Shown: one piece after another, positions 20,808 through 32,609 of the stretch
Layout of the letters: the number at the start of each line of letters is the position of its first letter
How positions within the stretch are numbered: the first letter of the stretch is position 1
The notes under the pieces: model-generated
Told to the model about the DNA's origin: nothing
Database searches by the model: none
Seen by the model: the letters and a program-made list of their open reading frames with translations, nothing else
Position numbers and translations under genes: made by a program
NCBI GenBank assembly: GCA_004380135.1
Contig: QXCR01000082.1
Coordinates: forward strand, 1-64,000
Length of the DNA stretch: 64,000 nucleotides
Direction of reading: 5' to 3'
Source: Stemphylium vesicarium
Taxonomy: Eukaryota; Ascomycota; Dothideomycetes; Pleosporales; Pleosporaceae

Positions 20808-23800
20808 ATGCAACTTACGGGCGGCCCCCGTGCTGCCTTCTTTCCAAAGGCTGACGCCGCTGTTCTAGCGTCAAGGCATTCTGCGCCGCTACTAGCCGAC
20901 CGCCCTACCGCCACCGCGCCTATTCTTGATCCCGATCATGCCGATCAACCGCTTGAAACATGGACTCCAGAAGACCTGAAGTCTGTATATCCAAGCAGTG
21001 CCAATCTATGCGCCCCCGCGCCTATACCGGCTAAGACTCAATGCCCTCGTCAATGCAATGCAGACCACTATCTCTTCCCTGTGTTGACGCGGAACGAGAG
21101 GCTTAGACTGACCCTGCTATTCTATTACACCCGCGGAGCACTGGAAGACGATGAGCTTATGTCTCGCTTGCAAGAGAAGGTACTTCTTGCTCACGAAACA
21201 GTAGGATGGGAATTTGTTATTGCTGGTCTCCTAAATCACAACACTTATACCCGTTTGGTCACGGTGAACCTCCCCTTGGCAATCCTACCTCGCCGCGAAA
21301 GTACATGTGCGCACACTATCAATCAAACACCAGGTGTGCGTAGTTCCAGCTCTGCTCCTCACCTACGGCTAATGAGTCTAGGCTATCTTCGCATTACACA
21401 ACATGGCCAACGACTGGCGGTTCGAAAGATCTCCCCACGTTGAAATAGGAGGACTGCGAGCTTACGCTGGTGTGCCGCTGAGATTCCAAACCGAGTTTGG
21501 GGAGCATGTCGCTTTTGGGTCTCTTTGCGTTGCCTCGAACTCCCCAGAGGAACTTCTGTCTCAGGCGACGCAGCAAGCTCTTGTTCGTTTGGCAGACTGG
21601 ATCGTTGCCGACATAGTCCACAGTGCGAGAGCCAGACGTCAACGTGAACGCAGACGGATGCAAGAGCTGCTCTCCCGAGCTCAGCGACAGTGCGACGAGC
21701 GTGTCGATATGGAGCAAGAAATCCCAAAGATCCTTCGAAAAGTTTATCCAGGGACGGAAGTGAGCATTGTCCGGACTATGGACGGTCGTGTTGTACTTGA
21801 GGATGGCGTGAGCTTTTCAACATCCAATCTGGAGCAGGGTCTTTGGGAAGACACTGATTATTTTGACTACTCCATTGAGAAGCTAAACCACCTGGACTTG
21901 ACGGCGCCCCGAGCGGTACGTGCGGTTGTAGCCCAGTGCACTAGTCAGGTTGTACCGACGTTTCTTGTCGTATCGTGCAAAGACTTCAAAGTGGTCTTTG
22001 ACGACATTGATTCTTGGTTTGCGCAAATGTGTGCAGTGAGTAGTTACCGGATGTCAACTGTACTGGACCATGAGCTAACGTGCCCGGGAAAATAGGCGGT
22101 ATTATGTCGTTATTGGCAGGGCCAGGCGCTCCAGGAAGCTCTCACAGCGAAAGAGTCGTTCCTCCGTGGCATAACACACCAATTACGAACACCAATACAC
22201 GGCATCCTCGGCTCAGCCGAGCTTCTGACAGAAGAGCTTAAAATACGGAATGTCGTACCTCCGACGGCCGCATCCTCGCCCAGTGCCAGTCCTGAAGTCG
22301 AGCAATTGGATCCTTATACCTACATTCGGACGATCAAGACTTCTGCAAGAGAGCTGATCTCGACTGTAAACAACCTGATCAAACTGAACCAGTGGGCGGA
22401 CATTGCACAAGCGGAACGGATACTAGAGTTACGTAAAGTCTCTAGCATTGAGTCCGCTCTGCTAAGCGAAGTTCTCAATGGTTTGTCCGACGATCTCTCT
22501 ACTCGGCCATCAATTGTCATATTGGATCGCCTTCCATCTAATTGCGATACCATAGTAGTGGACATGCGAGTCTTTCTAGACTGTATCCAGCCACTTGTGG
22601 TCTACGCAGCCCAGTTCTCTGCTGGTGGTGTTGTAGCAGTGATCTTAACGATCACGGACGACTACCAGTCGCTCATTGTCGACGTTCACCAAAATGGGTG
22701 TGATGTAGTCAAAACTCATTGCGAGCCTAACATGGATGCCCGTGAACACATTGACCTGGGGTCCTCCGAATCTGCACTCGGTTTGACTTTGGCTTGTAAA
22801 GCGGCAGTACTATTAGACGGGCAGGTGGTGCTGATGTCTCCAAAGCAGTGCCCAGACTTACATGTCAGAGCTACGTTCAACAATCCTGTCTGTGCTAGTT
22901 CAATCTCGCCGGCCCGCATGATCAAGGACAGACTGGTTCAGCTTCCACAGCAATTCCACCGCCTCACATCAACATCCTCTACATCTTCCATAGGGCAATA
23001 TTTCAGTCGCTGGCTTTCGGACGCAGGCTGGTTACAGTCGGAGGATCTCAACGCCACTTTTGTGATTGTGGACTACACACCCAACCTCGCCCAGCTCTAC
23101 AGGCAGTTGGGAAGTGTCGGTGCTGACCAAGTTGCCATTTGCCTTGTCCCTGAAAATGCGAGCTTCCTAGATTTTCACAAAGAACGGATGAAGCGACAAG
23201 ATAAGGTAGTTTTTGCTCAAGGGCCCTTTCTACCAGAGGACCTGGAGCAGGCAATGGCCCGTGCGGACGCAATTCTGGGCGAACTTGGATCATCAGAATC
23301 AGACTCTGGAAGCCAGCCCTTTGGTGGAGTCGCTATCGATCCTTCATTTACGCCTGTCATTCAAGATGCGACTGCTCGTCCAGCGAAATTAGTCGAACGG
23401 GGTTCTGTCTTTCCCGAAAAGGCGCGAACAGAGCTGGCAGAGTCACTACAGAGTTTACGGATTCAAGCAAAGGTTCCTACGGCACCTGCTAAATCTGGAA
23501 AGAGTCCTTCGAAACCTATGACGCTACTCGTCGACGACAACAATGTCAACCTTCGCCTGCTGGAGATGTACTGCACGCGTCGCAGTATACCGTACCGAAC
23601 TGCAAAAGACGGGCAGCAAGCGGTAGAGATATTTTCCGATGCTCTAGTGACGAGATACGACCCTCTGTTGCGACAAGAGCTACCTTCGCAACCATTTGAA
23701 CTGATTCTCATGGATCTACAGATGCCCATATGCGACGGAATCTATGCGACGAGGCAAATACGAGAGATAGAAAAAGAGCGTGGGCGCAAGAAAAGCGTAC

Positions 23801-23943
23801 TGTTCATTGTCACAGGCCAGGACTCTGCGAAGGATCGCAAGAATGCGGAGGAAGCGGGTGCAGATGAGTTCCTGACGAAGCCGGTGGGACCGAAAGTGCT
23901 TGATCAATGGGTGAAGAAATGGTGCCCGGAAGCAGAAATATGA
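20808..23943 (+). CDS. Soluble hybrid histidine kinase (GAF-like, HisKA, degenerate ATPase, receiver)
   Basis: Three exons, join(20808..21335, 21382..22035, 22096..23943), about 1009 aa. Introns of 46 and 60 nt, with ggctaatg and gagctaacg branch sites, are in phase. The first ATG of the frame (20808) is used. No membrane helix. Residues about 90-300 form a sensor resembling GAF (IPAK..NADHYLFPVLTRNERLR, then GLRAYAGVPLRFQTEFGEHVAFGSLCV). The phospho-acceptor H-box is GITHQLRTPIHGILG, His about 422. The ATP-binding part is unusual: no clear N-box Asn, and no DxGxG or GxGxG loop, only ESALGLTLACKAA at the G2 place. The C-terminal receiver is complete: Asp 873/874 (LLVDDNNVN), phospho-acceptor Asp about 934 (ILMDLQMP), Lys about 989 (LTKPV). 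By family it would feed the HOG-type phosphorelay via Ypd1. The degenerate ATPase makes autophosphorylation uncertain. Confidence 0.88.
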
Positions 23944-24587
23944 CAAAAGCGCCCTGTGATAATGAAGGCTATGAAGACCACAACGGTATGGCGGCTTTTC
24001 GAGGTCCGCGATACTCTGGCTTTCACCAATCTCGTGGTTGAGTCTTGAGCTTTTGACGCTTCCATTCGCCAGCATTGCACCTTGGGGGTTGGCGAGCGCA
24101 GTTCTAGATGGAAACGTCTCAGCAGAACCCTATAGCCACAATGTACCCTTCTAAGGCCGGATTCCCGCCAATCCATCCACCGCTGCTGGGGCTCAGTTAG
24201 GCCTAGACTGCCAAGCACTGGGCTGTGTGGTGCATCAGGCAACAGGGAGGAGGAACCGTCTCAGACTAATGTATAATAGATGCGGTAGAAGAGAATCTTT
24301 CGATTTTCGAAAGACGACTTCCAGTCATCAGATCAGATCGAAATATACAGCTTCAAGCCTACGTTCGTTCTTCACAACGCCGATCAATTACGTCATCCAA
24401 TCTTGAACCTCGACTGAGCCTCACTGGCTGACCACTCCGCGTCCACGTTGCGGATTCTATCTTCTTGACCCCTTTTTACTTGCGCTCTTCCAGCAAACCA
24501 TCGATCCCGCTGCCCAGTCTCGACAAATCCCAATAGGAAGTTTACGCGTCCCTACAACCTCCGTACACGTCGACTCAGCTCCCTATC
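23944..24587. other. Intergenic, promoter side of the FAD oxidase
   Basis: 644 bp between two genes on the same strand. No supported ORF. Confidence 0.4.
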
Positions 24588-26246
24588 ATGGCACTTTCAT
24601 GGGTTGCTTGTACCTGCGTCGCGATCTTGCTTGCTTCTGTGTATATTAGAAAGCGCTTAAGAAAGTACACGTCGCAACTGGAGCGTGATGCGCACGCCGA
24701 GAAGCCTGGTCGTCTTAGGCAGGACGATGGCCTGAGTACGTCCGCCCGCCAGTTACGAGCTAAGCTCATCGCGGCCATCCCACACATTGTCATCGCCCCG
24801 GAAAATGCACAGGAATTTGAGCGGTCGATGCATGCATACTGGGATCAGAAAGCATGCGCAGTGCAACCGTCATGTGTAGTGCGGCCACGCAACGTGTGGG
24901 AGCTGGCGCAGGCTGTCAAGATTCTAAAGCGGGAATTTGATGTTCGACGCGACCAATGTAAAGACCTGAAAGAATATGGTGAGCCTATCTTTGCAATTAG
25001 GGGAGGAGGGCATTCCCCGGTCGCTGGTGCATCCACTGTTAAAGGCGGGGTACTCATCGATCTCTCGCTTTTTGACAAGGTCGATCTGGCCGAAGCCGGA
25101 CGAAGCGTAGCCATCGGAGCGGGCTGTAGATGGATAGATGTTTACGCAGCGCTCGAAAAAGATGGTCTCGCAGTCGTAGGAGGAATGAACTCTGCCGTAG
25201 GTGTAGCTGGATTGACGCTGGGTGGGGGCCTGTCGTTCTTCTCGCCTCAATATGGGTTTGTCTGCAACAACATCATCGATTATGAAGTCGTCCTAGCAGA
25301 CGGATCTATCGTGACTGCTTCGGAGCAAAGCAATGCCAATCTTTGGCGCGCGCTCAAAGGAGGAGGAAACAACTTTGGCATCGTCACCCGCTTCACTGCC
25401 CGGACATTTGCCTGTACCCACGTATGGAGCGGCTTCATGTACTACTGGTCATGGAAAGCTCCATCAGTCCTATCTGCGTTTCACTCAGTCGTCAATCGCC
25501 CCATGACTGGCGAACTCGACAAACGTTACGACCCGAACGCCGCTGGCCCGCTAGCTTGTTTCACCTATCTCCAGTCCGTCGGGATACAAGCCATATCCGT
25601 CAACCTCGTGCATACCTCGCCTGATATCGAAAAGCGCGGTTTGCCGGGCAGCTGGCTTCAATCCACTTTCCAGGGGATAGGGCGCATTTGGAGTACATGT
25701 AAAGTGCGGACTTTGAGCAGTGCCACGGACGAGCTGAGTGCGCTGAATCCCAATCAACGTCGCCAGGAATTCGCCACAACAACGATTAAGAACGATCTGC
25801 CGACTTTGCAGGCTGCGCACATTGCGTATCTCGATGCTATCAAGACGATTCGGAAACACAAGATCAAGGGCATGAGTTGGACACTAGTGCTTCAGCCTTT
25901 GCTCCCAACGTGGACGCGCAAAGGCGACGGTAATCCGATGGGATTGAATGATAGCGACGAAGATCCTCTAGTAGTTGTCAGTTTCACAGTGAACTGGGCG
26001 TTGGGCAAGGATGACGAAGTAGTGCAGCGCATCACTGAAGAAGCGATTGAACAAATCGAAGCCTGTGCGCGGGAGAAGGGAACCGATCATAGATTTCTGT
26101 ACTTGAATTACTGCGCGAAGTGGCAGAAGCCGTTTGAAGGGTATGGGGAGAGGAATTTAGAGTTTTTGAAAGGCGTCAGTAGGGATGTTGATCCAGAGGG
26201 CTTGTTCCAGAATGGCTGCAGGGGTGGCTTCAAGCTTGGGGTGTAG
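24588..26246 (+). CDS. Membrane-anchored FAD-linked oxidase (BBE / VAO-type)
   Basis: Single exon, 552 aa. The N-terminus is hydrophobic and followed by basic residues (VACTCVAILLASVYIRKRLR), more like a signal anchor than a cleaved signal. The FAD_binding_4 domain follows: FAIRGGGHSPVAGAS with His 142 at the site where this family attaches FAD covalently, then VGVAGLTLGGGLSFFSPQYG and ALKGGGNNFGIVTRF. The second covalent-link Cys of berberine-bridge enzymes is not in its usual context (here SPQYGFVCNNI), so bicovalent flavin is doubtful. The C-terminal BBE segment (FLYLNYCAKWQKPFEGYGER) is present. The family oxidises alcohols, sugars or alkaloid/polyketide intermediates with O2. The substrate is unknown. 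Confidence 0.9.
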   Translation: MALSWVACTCVAILLASVYIRKRLRKYTSQLERDAHAEKPGRLRQDDGLSTSARQLRAKLIAAIPHIVIAPENAQEFERSMHAYWDQKACAVQPSCVVRPRNVWELAQAVKILKREFDVRRDQCKDLKEYGEPIFAIRGGGHSPVAGASTVKGGVLIDLSLFDKVDLAEAGRSVAIGAGCRWIDVYAALEKDGLAVVGGMNSAVGVAGLTLGGGLSFFSPQYGFVCNNIIDYEVVLADGSIVTASEQSNANLWRALKGGGNNFGIVTRFTARTFACTHVWSGFMYYWSWKAPSVLSAFHSVVNRPMTGELDKRYDPNAAGPLACFTYLQSVGIQAISVNLVHTSPDIEKRGLPGSWLQSTFQGIGRIWSTCKVRTLSSATDELSALNPNQRRQEFATTTIKNDLPTLQAAHIAYLDAIKTIRKHKIKGMSWTLVLQPLLPTWTRKGDGNPMGLNDSDEDPLVVVSFTVNWALGKDDEVVQRITEEAIEQIEACAREKGTDHRFLYLNYCAKWQKPFEGYGERNLEFLKGVSRDVDPEGLFQNGCRGGFKLGV

Positions 26247-26741
26247 GGCTGTGAGTCGCAATGCCGTCGTAGAGATGTGAATCTGAGCTGTAAACCCGGG
26301 ATTGACGTTCTCTATATATTGATACATTGGTGGTTTAGTTTTCGGGGCGTGAGCCGTCGTGGCCGTCTTTTCGCACCACGGCTATCCGCATATCTACCAT
26401 TGGACGACGTATCTTACCCACGTTGTGCTTATCGCAACCTTATCGGTCGCATATGCAGGGCTCATCTATTAATCTCGACATACCAATATACGAGTTGCGG
26501 ATCACAGTGTTCGCGATGAGGGTCTACTTAGGTAATAGAGACCCCGGCGCTAGACATTGAAAGGCAGGTAGATCCATGGATCCGCCTTACGCCTTAGACT
26601 AATCTTCGCAAGCATTTCTTCACAAGAACACTTTGACTCACAAGATTCTTCTGCATATCGAACATCAGTCAAAGAGAATAGGAAGATCGCTACTTTTTCT
26701 TTCACGCTCAACTCTACAGCCTTAACCACCGGCGATTGAAG
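26247..26741. other. Intergenic, promoter side of the asparaginase
   Basis: About 0.5 kb with no supported ORF. Confidence 0.4.
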
Positions 26742-27896
26742 ATGGTACACGCTACTCAAGAGACGGCACTAAAACACGAGACCGCCCACGTAACTATAGC
26801 CAAAGATGCTACATCAAAATCATCGAATGGCAAAGACGGTGCCGGGAATGAAAATATGGTCGTCAGCTACCGCGGCTCCATAGTCGAAAACCGACACCAG
26901 GTCCACGCCGCCGTTGTCTCCCCTTCCGGAAAACTCCTTCACAGCGTCGGCAACGCCCAACGCACAACCCTCGCTCGATCCTCCACGAAACCCACCCAAG
27001 CCCTCGCCATCCTTCAAACGGGTGCTGCCACTCGTTTCAACTACTCCGATGCCGACATAGCGCTAATGTGCGCTTCCCACAGCAGCGAGCCACGGCATAT
27101 ATCGCGCGCCTCAGCCATGCTGGCAGCGACGGGGGAGAAGGAAAGCGTCCTAACATGTGGCGGACATCCCGCTCTGAACGCATCCGTCAATCGTACTTGG
27201 ATGAAGAGCGACTTCATCCCTACTCCGCTGTGCAACAACTGTTCCGGGAAGCATGCTGGGATGGTGGCTGGAGCGCTTTCGCTAGGTGCCACGGCGCACG
27301 ACTACTATCTGCCGGATCACCCGATGCAGAGGGCTGTTTACCGCGCCGTAGAAGATGTAAGCGGATTGAAGGAAGAGGAGGTGGGTTGGACTGTTGATGG
27401 ATGTAATCTGCCTACGCCTGCTATGCCGCTGTGTAGTCTGGGGGTCATGTTCGCCAAGTTGGCTGACGCAGCTGATCAAGTTGATGAGTCGGGACAGAGC
27501 AGTGTTGACGAAAAGACCACACATTTATCGCGCATATACAAAGCGATGGCGGCGCATCCGGGTTTGGTTGCGGGAGAGGGACGGTTCGACACCGAGCTCA
27601 TGGAGGCTTTTGACGGGCTACTTGTTGGTAAAATTGGGGCTGATGCTTGCTATGGTATCGGTGTACGCGGGAATGGCCAGCGCGGCGCAATGGGCATCGC
27701 TGCCAAAGTCGAGGATGGGAATATGGATGTGCTGTATGCTGCGATAGTGGAGATTCTGGATCAGTTGGGTGTTGGGGCAGAGGAAGATAGGGCGAAGCTG
27801 GAGAAATGGCGGTATCCGAATATTACAAATACGGCGGGAGTGGTTACGGGGACTTTTGAACATCAGTTTCGAATGAAGAGTGAGCTGGGTGGCTAG
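26742..27896 (+). CDS. L-asparaginase, Rhizobium etli ReAV-type (asparaginase II family)
   Basis: Single exon, 384 aa, starting at the ATG at 26742. Hydrolyses L-asparagine to aspartate and ammonia. This is the zinc-dependent, serine-lysine type, unrelated to E. coli asparaginases. Key residues line up with those reported for R. etli ReAV: Ser-x-x-Lys at Ser80/Lys83 (SSTKPTQA; ReAV Ser48/Lys51), the zinc-site Cys and Lys at Cys167/Lys170 (NNCSGKHAGM; ReAV Cys135/Lys138), and Cys221 (DGCNLPTP; ReAV Cys189). The spacing 167 to 221 equals 135 to 189. The 40-residue N-terminal extension is low-complexity and has no signal peptide, so the enzyme is probably cytosolic. No introns. Confidence 0.92.
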   Translation: MVHATQETALKHETAHVTIAKDATSKSSNGKDGAGNENMVVSYRGSIVENRHQVHAAVVSPSGKLLHSVGNAQRTTLARSSTKPTQALAILQTGAATRFNYSDADIALMCASHSSEPRHISRASAMLAATGEKESVLTCGGHPALNASVNRTWMKSDFIPTPLCNNCSGKHAGMVAGALSLGATAHDYYLPDHPMQRAVYRAVEDVSGLKEEEVGWTVDGCNLPTPAMPLCSLGVMFAKLADAADQVDESGQSSVDEKTTHLSRIYKAMAAHPGLVAGEGRFDTELMEAFDGLLVGKIGADACYGIGVRGNGQRGAMGIAAKVEDGNMDVLYAAIVEILDQLGVGAEEDRAKLEKWRYPNITNTAGVVTGTFEHQFRMKSELGG

Positions 27897-28481
27897 GTAT
27901 GACATAGCTCGCGATAACACGGTCTTTGTATAATGCATTGTATATACAGGAGATTTTAATGTAGACCTTTTCAGCGCTGCATCCAACGCCACATTTTCGA
28001 CTGCGGACATTTTGCCGGAGTTCGCAATGAGGTCAGCAAGCATCAAATCGCTTCCAAGATGGACTACAGTGCCTAATGCAACAGGTCGCTGTTGTTCCTG
28101 TGATGTTAATCGCGAGATCTACGTCGTATAACCAGCTTAGAGTTACGTCAGTTGTCGCACACAGCAGCAATTTCAACCGTAGTAGCAACGCGATGAGCAA
28201 TGCGACGAAATTTCTAGTCCAAATTCGCATACATGATCTACGTTGCTTCCAAAATAATTTGAGTGATACTCGGTATAGACGTGGAATGAAGTACTTGCGA
28301 TGGTGCAACCACGCGGAAGATGGCGGGGTAGAGACAGGTCAAAGCTTACGAGTATCCCGTATCCCGTATTCGTTGTACGCGCAGCCTCAGCACCAGAAAG
28401 GCGCCTGCACCACAGGTACTAATACCTTATAAGGAGGTGTCTTTGATATTTTACCATGCGCGAGCTACGAAAGCCACAACA
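27897..28481. promoter_or_regulatory. Intergenic / promoter of the secreted saponin-hydrolase-like gene
   Basis: 585 bp without a supported ORF. A TTATAA TATA-like box lies about 55 bp upstream of the start codon at 28482. Confidence 0.4.
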
Positions 28482-30464
28482 ATGGCTAGATATCATGGAT
28501 CCGGTATGCTTCGCTCCGTCGCCCTACCTTTGTTGTTCGTCTTTGCCTGTGTAGCGTCCGGCTATGTCGACACCGACGCGTACCAAACCAGAAACTTTGC
28601 CGACGAAAACGGCCAACACTCCTTCTTAAACGCCTTCGCGCAGACACCGCCACCTCCAGCTCCGGAACCAATTGACATTGTTGAGCTGCCGTTACCCCCA
28701 GTGTCAGCAAACGCGACTCTGGGCGCATGCACAGCTGCGCTCAATCCCAACCACACAGGCTGCATAGCGCGAAATCTCACCGGCTTCCAAGCTGGAGATT
28801 TTACTCCAGATGGAAGTAGCGTAATAGCTACCGTGAACTTCGTCGGTGCTCCAGCGAAACCTAGCCAAGGACACACCTACAACGGCCTCCAGCTGATTCT
28901 TATCAAAGCAGACGGGACTTATTTCAGCAATGGAGATTCGTGGAAATGTCTGACGTGTGACGTTCCTGCAGAAAACGCAAGAGACTTGGACCCCCAACGA
29001 GACTATCCACATGTCTTCAGAAGCGGCGATAAAGCTATCTGGGGTCACAACATACTTGAATGTGATGGAAACGAATTAGGCAGCGATGCCTGCACACCAG
29101 ATCTCATCCACATCTATCCAATCTACTGGCCAAATACCGTCGATGGCTCAGGCCCTGGTGGCGCTCCCCGCGAGCTCCGCGTACATCCGGATGATGCACA
29201 CATGGGATGGAGTTCGTTCACTAACCAAGGCGGACAATACTGTTATCTTGGTCGTCTGCAATTCAACGCAAGCCCGTCATCAGGCGAGTCTGCCGCGCCT
29301 CGATACGACCTGGCCGATGTCACCCTGCTCGTTAACCCCAAACGCTGGGCTTTCATCACGACTGACGCCGACATGCTACAGACACACCCCGATTCAATCA
29401 CCATTGGCGAGCTGAGAGGCTTCAGCGGCTCAGGGGATGAGATACTGTACATTGGCGCGCCTACAGAATCTACGAATATCGATCTGTACGCGATTCACAT
29501 GGAAACTGGGATCGTCCGTCGCTTGACCAGTCATCCTGACTATGCGGATCCTATCGCTTTCTCTGCTGACGACAAGTGGTTCGTGACTCAAGACACGCGT
29601 CCCACTGAGCGACAGATGTGGATGTCAGGAATGCGAGGTATACCGCCGATAATTGACCTTGTGGCGACGGCAGTTACTGCATCGACGCGCAACAACGGCC
29701 CACGTAGATTTTTCCAGCCCATTCTAATCGATCGTTTTGGGGATCGCGGCTCATACTACGGACAGGTGGTGAATGCGGACGGCGACGGTGGTGACGGAGG
29801 TGTCAGCGACCCGAACTGGAATGGACGGGCAGATCCGGCATTTTCTCTGGACAGTACGCGCATCGTATACTGGCAAGCCATTGTCACCTCCCCATCTTGT
29901 GGTGGCAGTAACCCACTGCCATGTCCGGTCTCTACTGCTGATGGCGAGCGTGAGTATCGCATCATGCTTGCGAACTTTTCTAGTCGCGAGCTGGCGCCAC
30001 CCGCACCAGTGTACAAAGTGCCCGACAGCATACCATGGGCAACAAAGTTTCCCCCAGGAGCCGCATATCCTTCCCTCCCCACACCAAAGGCGGGTAATTA
30101 CACCCTCCGCGGCAAAGTTTCTGGATGCGCAAAAGTCAGTTTGGTGGGCGGCGGACCCCAGGTGGGAGGCAATACTATCAAGCGTGTGGCTGTAAACTAC
30201 ACCGACTATTCCGACGATGGGGACCATATCCTGAATGGATGGGAGGATGTTCAGCTGACGGTCTCGGTCCTGAATTTGTGGGCCCAGAGGCTTGATTGGT
30301 ACTCGGACATTGTGCAGACGGGAATTGTGAAGGGAAGTAAGCGGACCAGTGCGAATGGGCTACATTTGAGCATCGATATCATGACGAATATTCTGATGGC
30401 AAACGGTACCCTCACCACCGTCCTTGATGGCGCGGAGTATAACCAGCCAGCAAATGGCACCTAG
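28482..30464 (+). CDS. Secreted TolB-like beta-propeller protein, saponin-hydrolase-like
   Basis: Single exon, 660 aa from the ATG at 28482. The in-frame Met at 28506 (MLRSVALPLLFVFACVASG) also gives a clean signal peptide and may be the true start. The mature protein opens with a Pro-rich stretch, then EPIDIVELPLPPVSANATLG and GDFTPDGSSVIATVNFVGAP. Several TolB/WD-like strands follow (EILYIGAPTESTNIDLYAIH, DPIAFSADDKWFVTQD). Many N-x-S/T sequons and paired Cys fit an extracellular protein. The overall pattern matches, from memory, fungal saponin hydrolases, which remove sugar from plant saponins. I cannot align it here, so the exact activity is uncertain. Confidence 0.7.
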   Translation: MARYHGSGMLRSVALPLLFVFACVASGYVDTDAYQTRNFADENGQHSFLNAFAQTPPPPAPEPIDIVELPLPPVSANATLGACTAALNPNHTGCIARNLTGFQAGDFTPDGSSVIATVNFVGAPAKPSQGHTYNGLQLILIKADGTYFSNGDSWKCLTCDVPAENARDLDPQRDYPHVFRSGDKAIWGHNILECDGNELGSDACTPDLIHIYPIYWPNTVDGSGPGGAPRELRVHPDDAHMGWSSFTNQGGQYCYLGRLQFNASPSSGESAAPRYDLADVTLLVNPKRWAFITTDADMLQTHPDSITIGELRGFSGSGDEILYIGAPTESTNIDLYAIHMETGIVRRLTSHPDYADPIAFSADDKWFVTQDTRPTERQMWMSGMRGIPPIIDLVATAVTASTRNNGPRRFFQPILIDRFGDRGSYYGQVVNADGDGGDGGVSDPNWNGRADPAFSLDSTRIVYWQAIVTSPSCGGSNPLPCPVSTADGEREYRIMLANFSSRELAPPAPVYKVPDSIPWATKFPPGAAYPSLPTPKAGNYTLRGKVSGCAKVSLVGGGPQVGGNTIKRVAVNYTDYSDDGDHILNGWEDVQLTVSVLNLWAQRLDWYSDIVQTGIVKGSKRTSANGLHLSIDIMTNILMANGTLTTVLDGAEYNQPANGT

Positions 30465-32609
30465 GGGTATGCGGAGTTTGTTGCTACCTCACGATGTAAT
30501 GCGAATGTCAATAAAGAAATGATGTGACCAGCTGGTCTCTAGTGATCCTTGATGCGAACTAGTGGATAATGCGGGATTTGCTGATCTTCAGAGGGATCCA
30601 GCTCCATTGCTGGGAGCTGTCTCGAGTACCCACGTGTCTTGCCAGGACCCTGCCAAGCTACTAGGTCTGATTCGGACAAGGACACCGACAAGTCTCTGTC
30701 CGGTCACTGCCTGCAGGTGGGCAACAACATTTTAGCAGACACCTCGGCGATTTCTTCGCGTTCATGCACGCGACGAGATGGTCTCTATCTAGTATGCAGC
30801 AGAATCCCACCGACAGCCAATGACAAAATTCTCTTGGTTGGACTCGCCCACCAGCAGCGTCTGGGGCCGCTAATCCGCGCCACTTCCGGACGCCAATGAG
30901 TCTTAATCTTGTCGCGCACACGGCTGTTGCCATTTGGGACGGTTTGAAAGAGACGGCTTGCTGTTGATCAAGCGCTATACTTGAGCTGCATGGCCAGCGC
31001 AGCAAGCATGCTCGTGTCGGTCAAGCGCTACTTGGATACTTGCCGTCGAAGCTGAGGTGGCTCATTGCTTACCAACGAACAATCGCAAACTCCATCGGTC
31101 GACGTCTTTCCTAAAGCGCGGCATGCACTCAAGCGGAGCCGGCGGTGGAGTGAGTAAGTGAGCCACACAAGGACTGCCAGGAACGCAACAGGCATGTGCA
31201 GATCGATCTGGCTTGGCGCGCGAATGGGATCGTGGGGACTACTGACGCTTACGCAGTACGTGCGCCCGTACGTGACAGGCGAGCCGTGCCGAGCGGGTGC
31301 AGTGATGATACTGACTCTAAGCGATCCCCTGCATGTCGGGTTTCTGGTGACCCTACTCCATGGCCAAATCACACAGTGGGTGTGGTGAGGAAGCCTATTG
31401 TGCCGCCAGATGTAGATGAGATGTTCTTGGAGTCTACACCTTCACGCGCAATGGCGGCGTGGCTGGCCGGATCTCGGACCATGGACCGGACGGCATCTTG
31501 CCTAATATCGATTAAAGTGTCCGGCACGGTCTCGCTATACCCGACCTCGGGCCTGCTCTGCGTCTGTCCGTATCAGGTCAATCGGCAGGGCTTCCAGTCA
31601 CAACGAGCACATGCATGACGCATCGTAGTGCAGCTTCTTCAATATGTACCCACCATCTCAGTCGGCGCATCTTCTACATTTGGAAGCCAGGATCTTGAAG
31701 ATTTCACTAGCCATTCAACTGGGGGGCCTACTCGCAGTCAGCCAATCGGTCGCGGTGCTCGAGTTGACGTTTGTAAAGATGCTACGAGTCCTCGGTCTTC
31801 TACATGCGATGAGGCCACCCAGGGTTGGTCCGCTCTCTCTCCACAGGATCAACGCACACCCCACCCTTTCGGCCCATATTTCCCATGTTCTACGGCCTGG
31901 TCATGAAAGAAAATGTATGATTTCATAGAGCTAACAGATGGAATACATCGGCCTTTCAGCTCCACCGTCTCGGCGACCAATGTAGGGTGGGAGGGGTCAC
32001 GATTTAGCGGATGGCAACAGTGCTATCAAGGAAGGAGGAATCATGATGAGAACCGTGCTGAACGCCCGTTCAATGCGCACCGACCCGTAGGGTGCTTTCA
32101 GCCGTGCCTTCTATCGCCGCAAAGCCTAGGGCGTTGTTGAGGCGTTGTCGTGCAGGTTGCAGGTGATGACAGCCAGCCGTCCCCACACCTCATGACCCCA
32201 CTGCAGGCTTGGGCCAGCCATCATCACATGGAGCGGTACTGATCTGGCAACCTGAGAGTGAATCGAGCAAACATGCATCGACAATTGCGGGAACTGTGCG
32301 ATCGAAGTGACTCTCTCACTGAGAAAGCAACAACAAAGTACCGAGGTGCAGCCACGATGCTCCATAGCGGGTCTTCAGTCCCAAATCGGCCATCAAACAC
32401 TTTCACTACATGATAATTTTCCCTGACTCATGGGCCAATAATAACATTTCGCGCCGTTTTTTGACATCCGCTACCACACCGCATTCCACCAGCCTTCAGG
32501 CGTGCGTCGCGGGTTACGCACTCTTAACCTAGCCACAGTTCCTTAGTCTACCAGACTTCCAGACACTTCTTCCTACCTTTCTCACCTTTGTTAGTCGCAT
32601 GCTGGCACG
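30465..32609. other. 2.1-kb intergenic region, no gene supported
   Basis: All open frames are short and overlapping, with no domain, signal peptide or splice pattern I can recognise on either strand. It contains the promoter of the TmpL gene at its right end. Confidence 0.45.
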
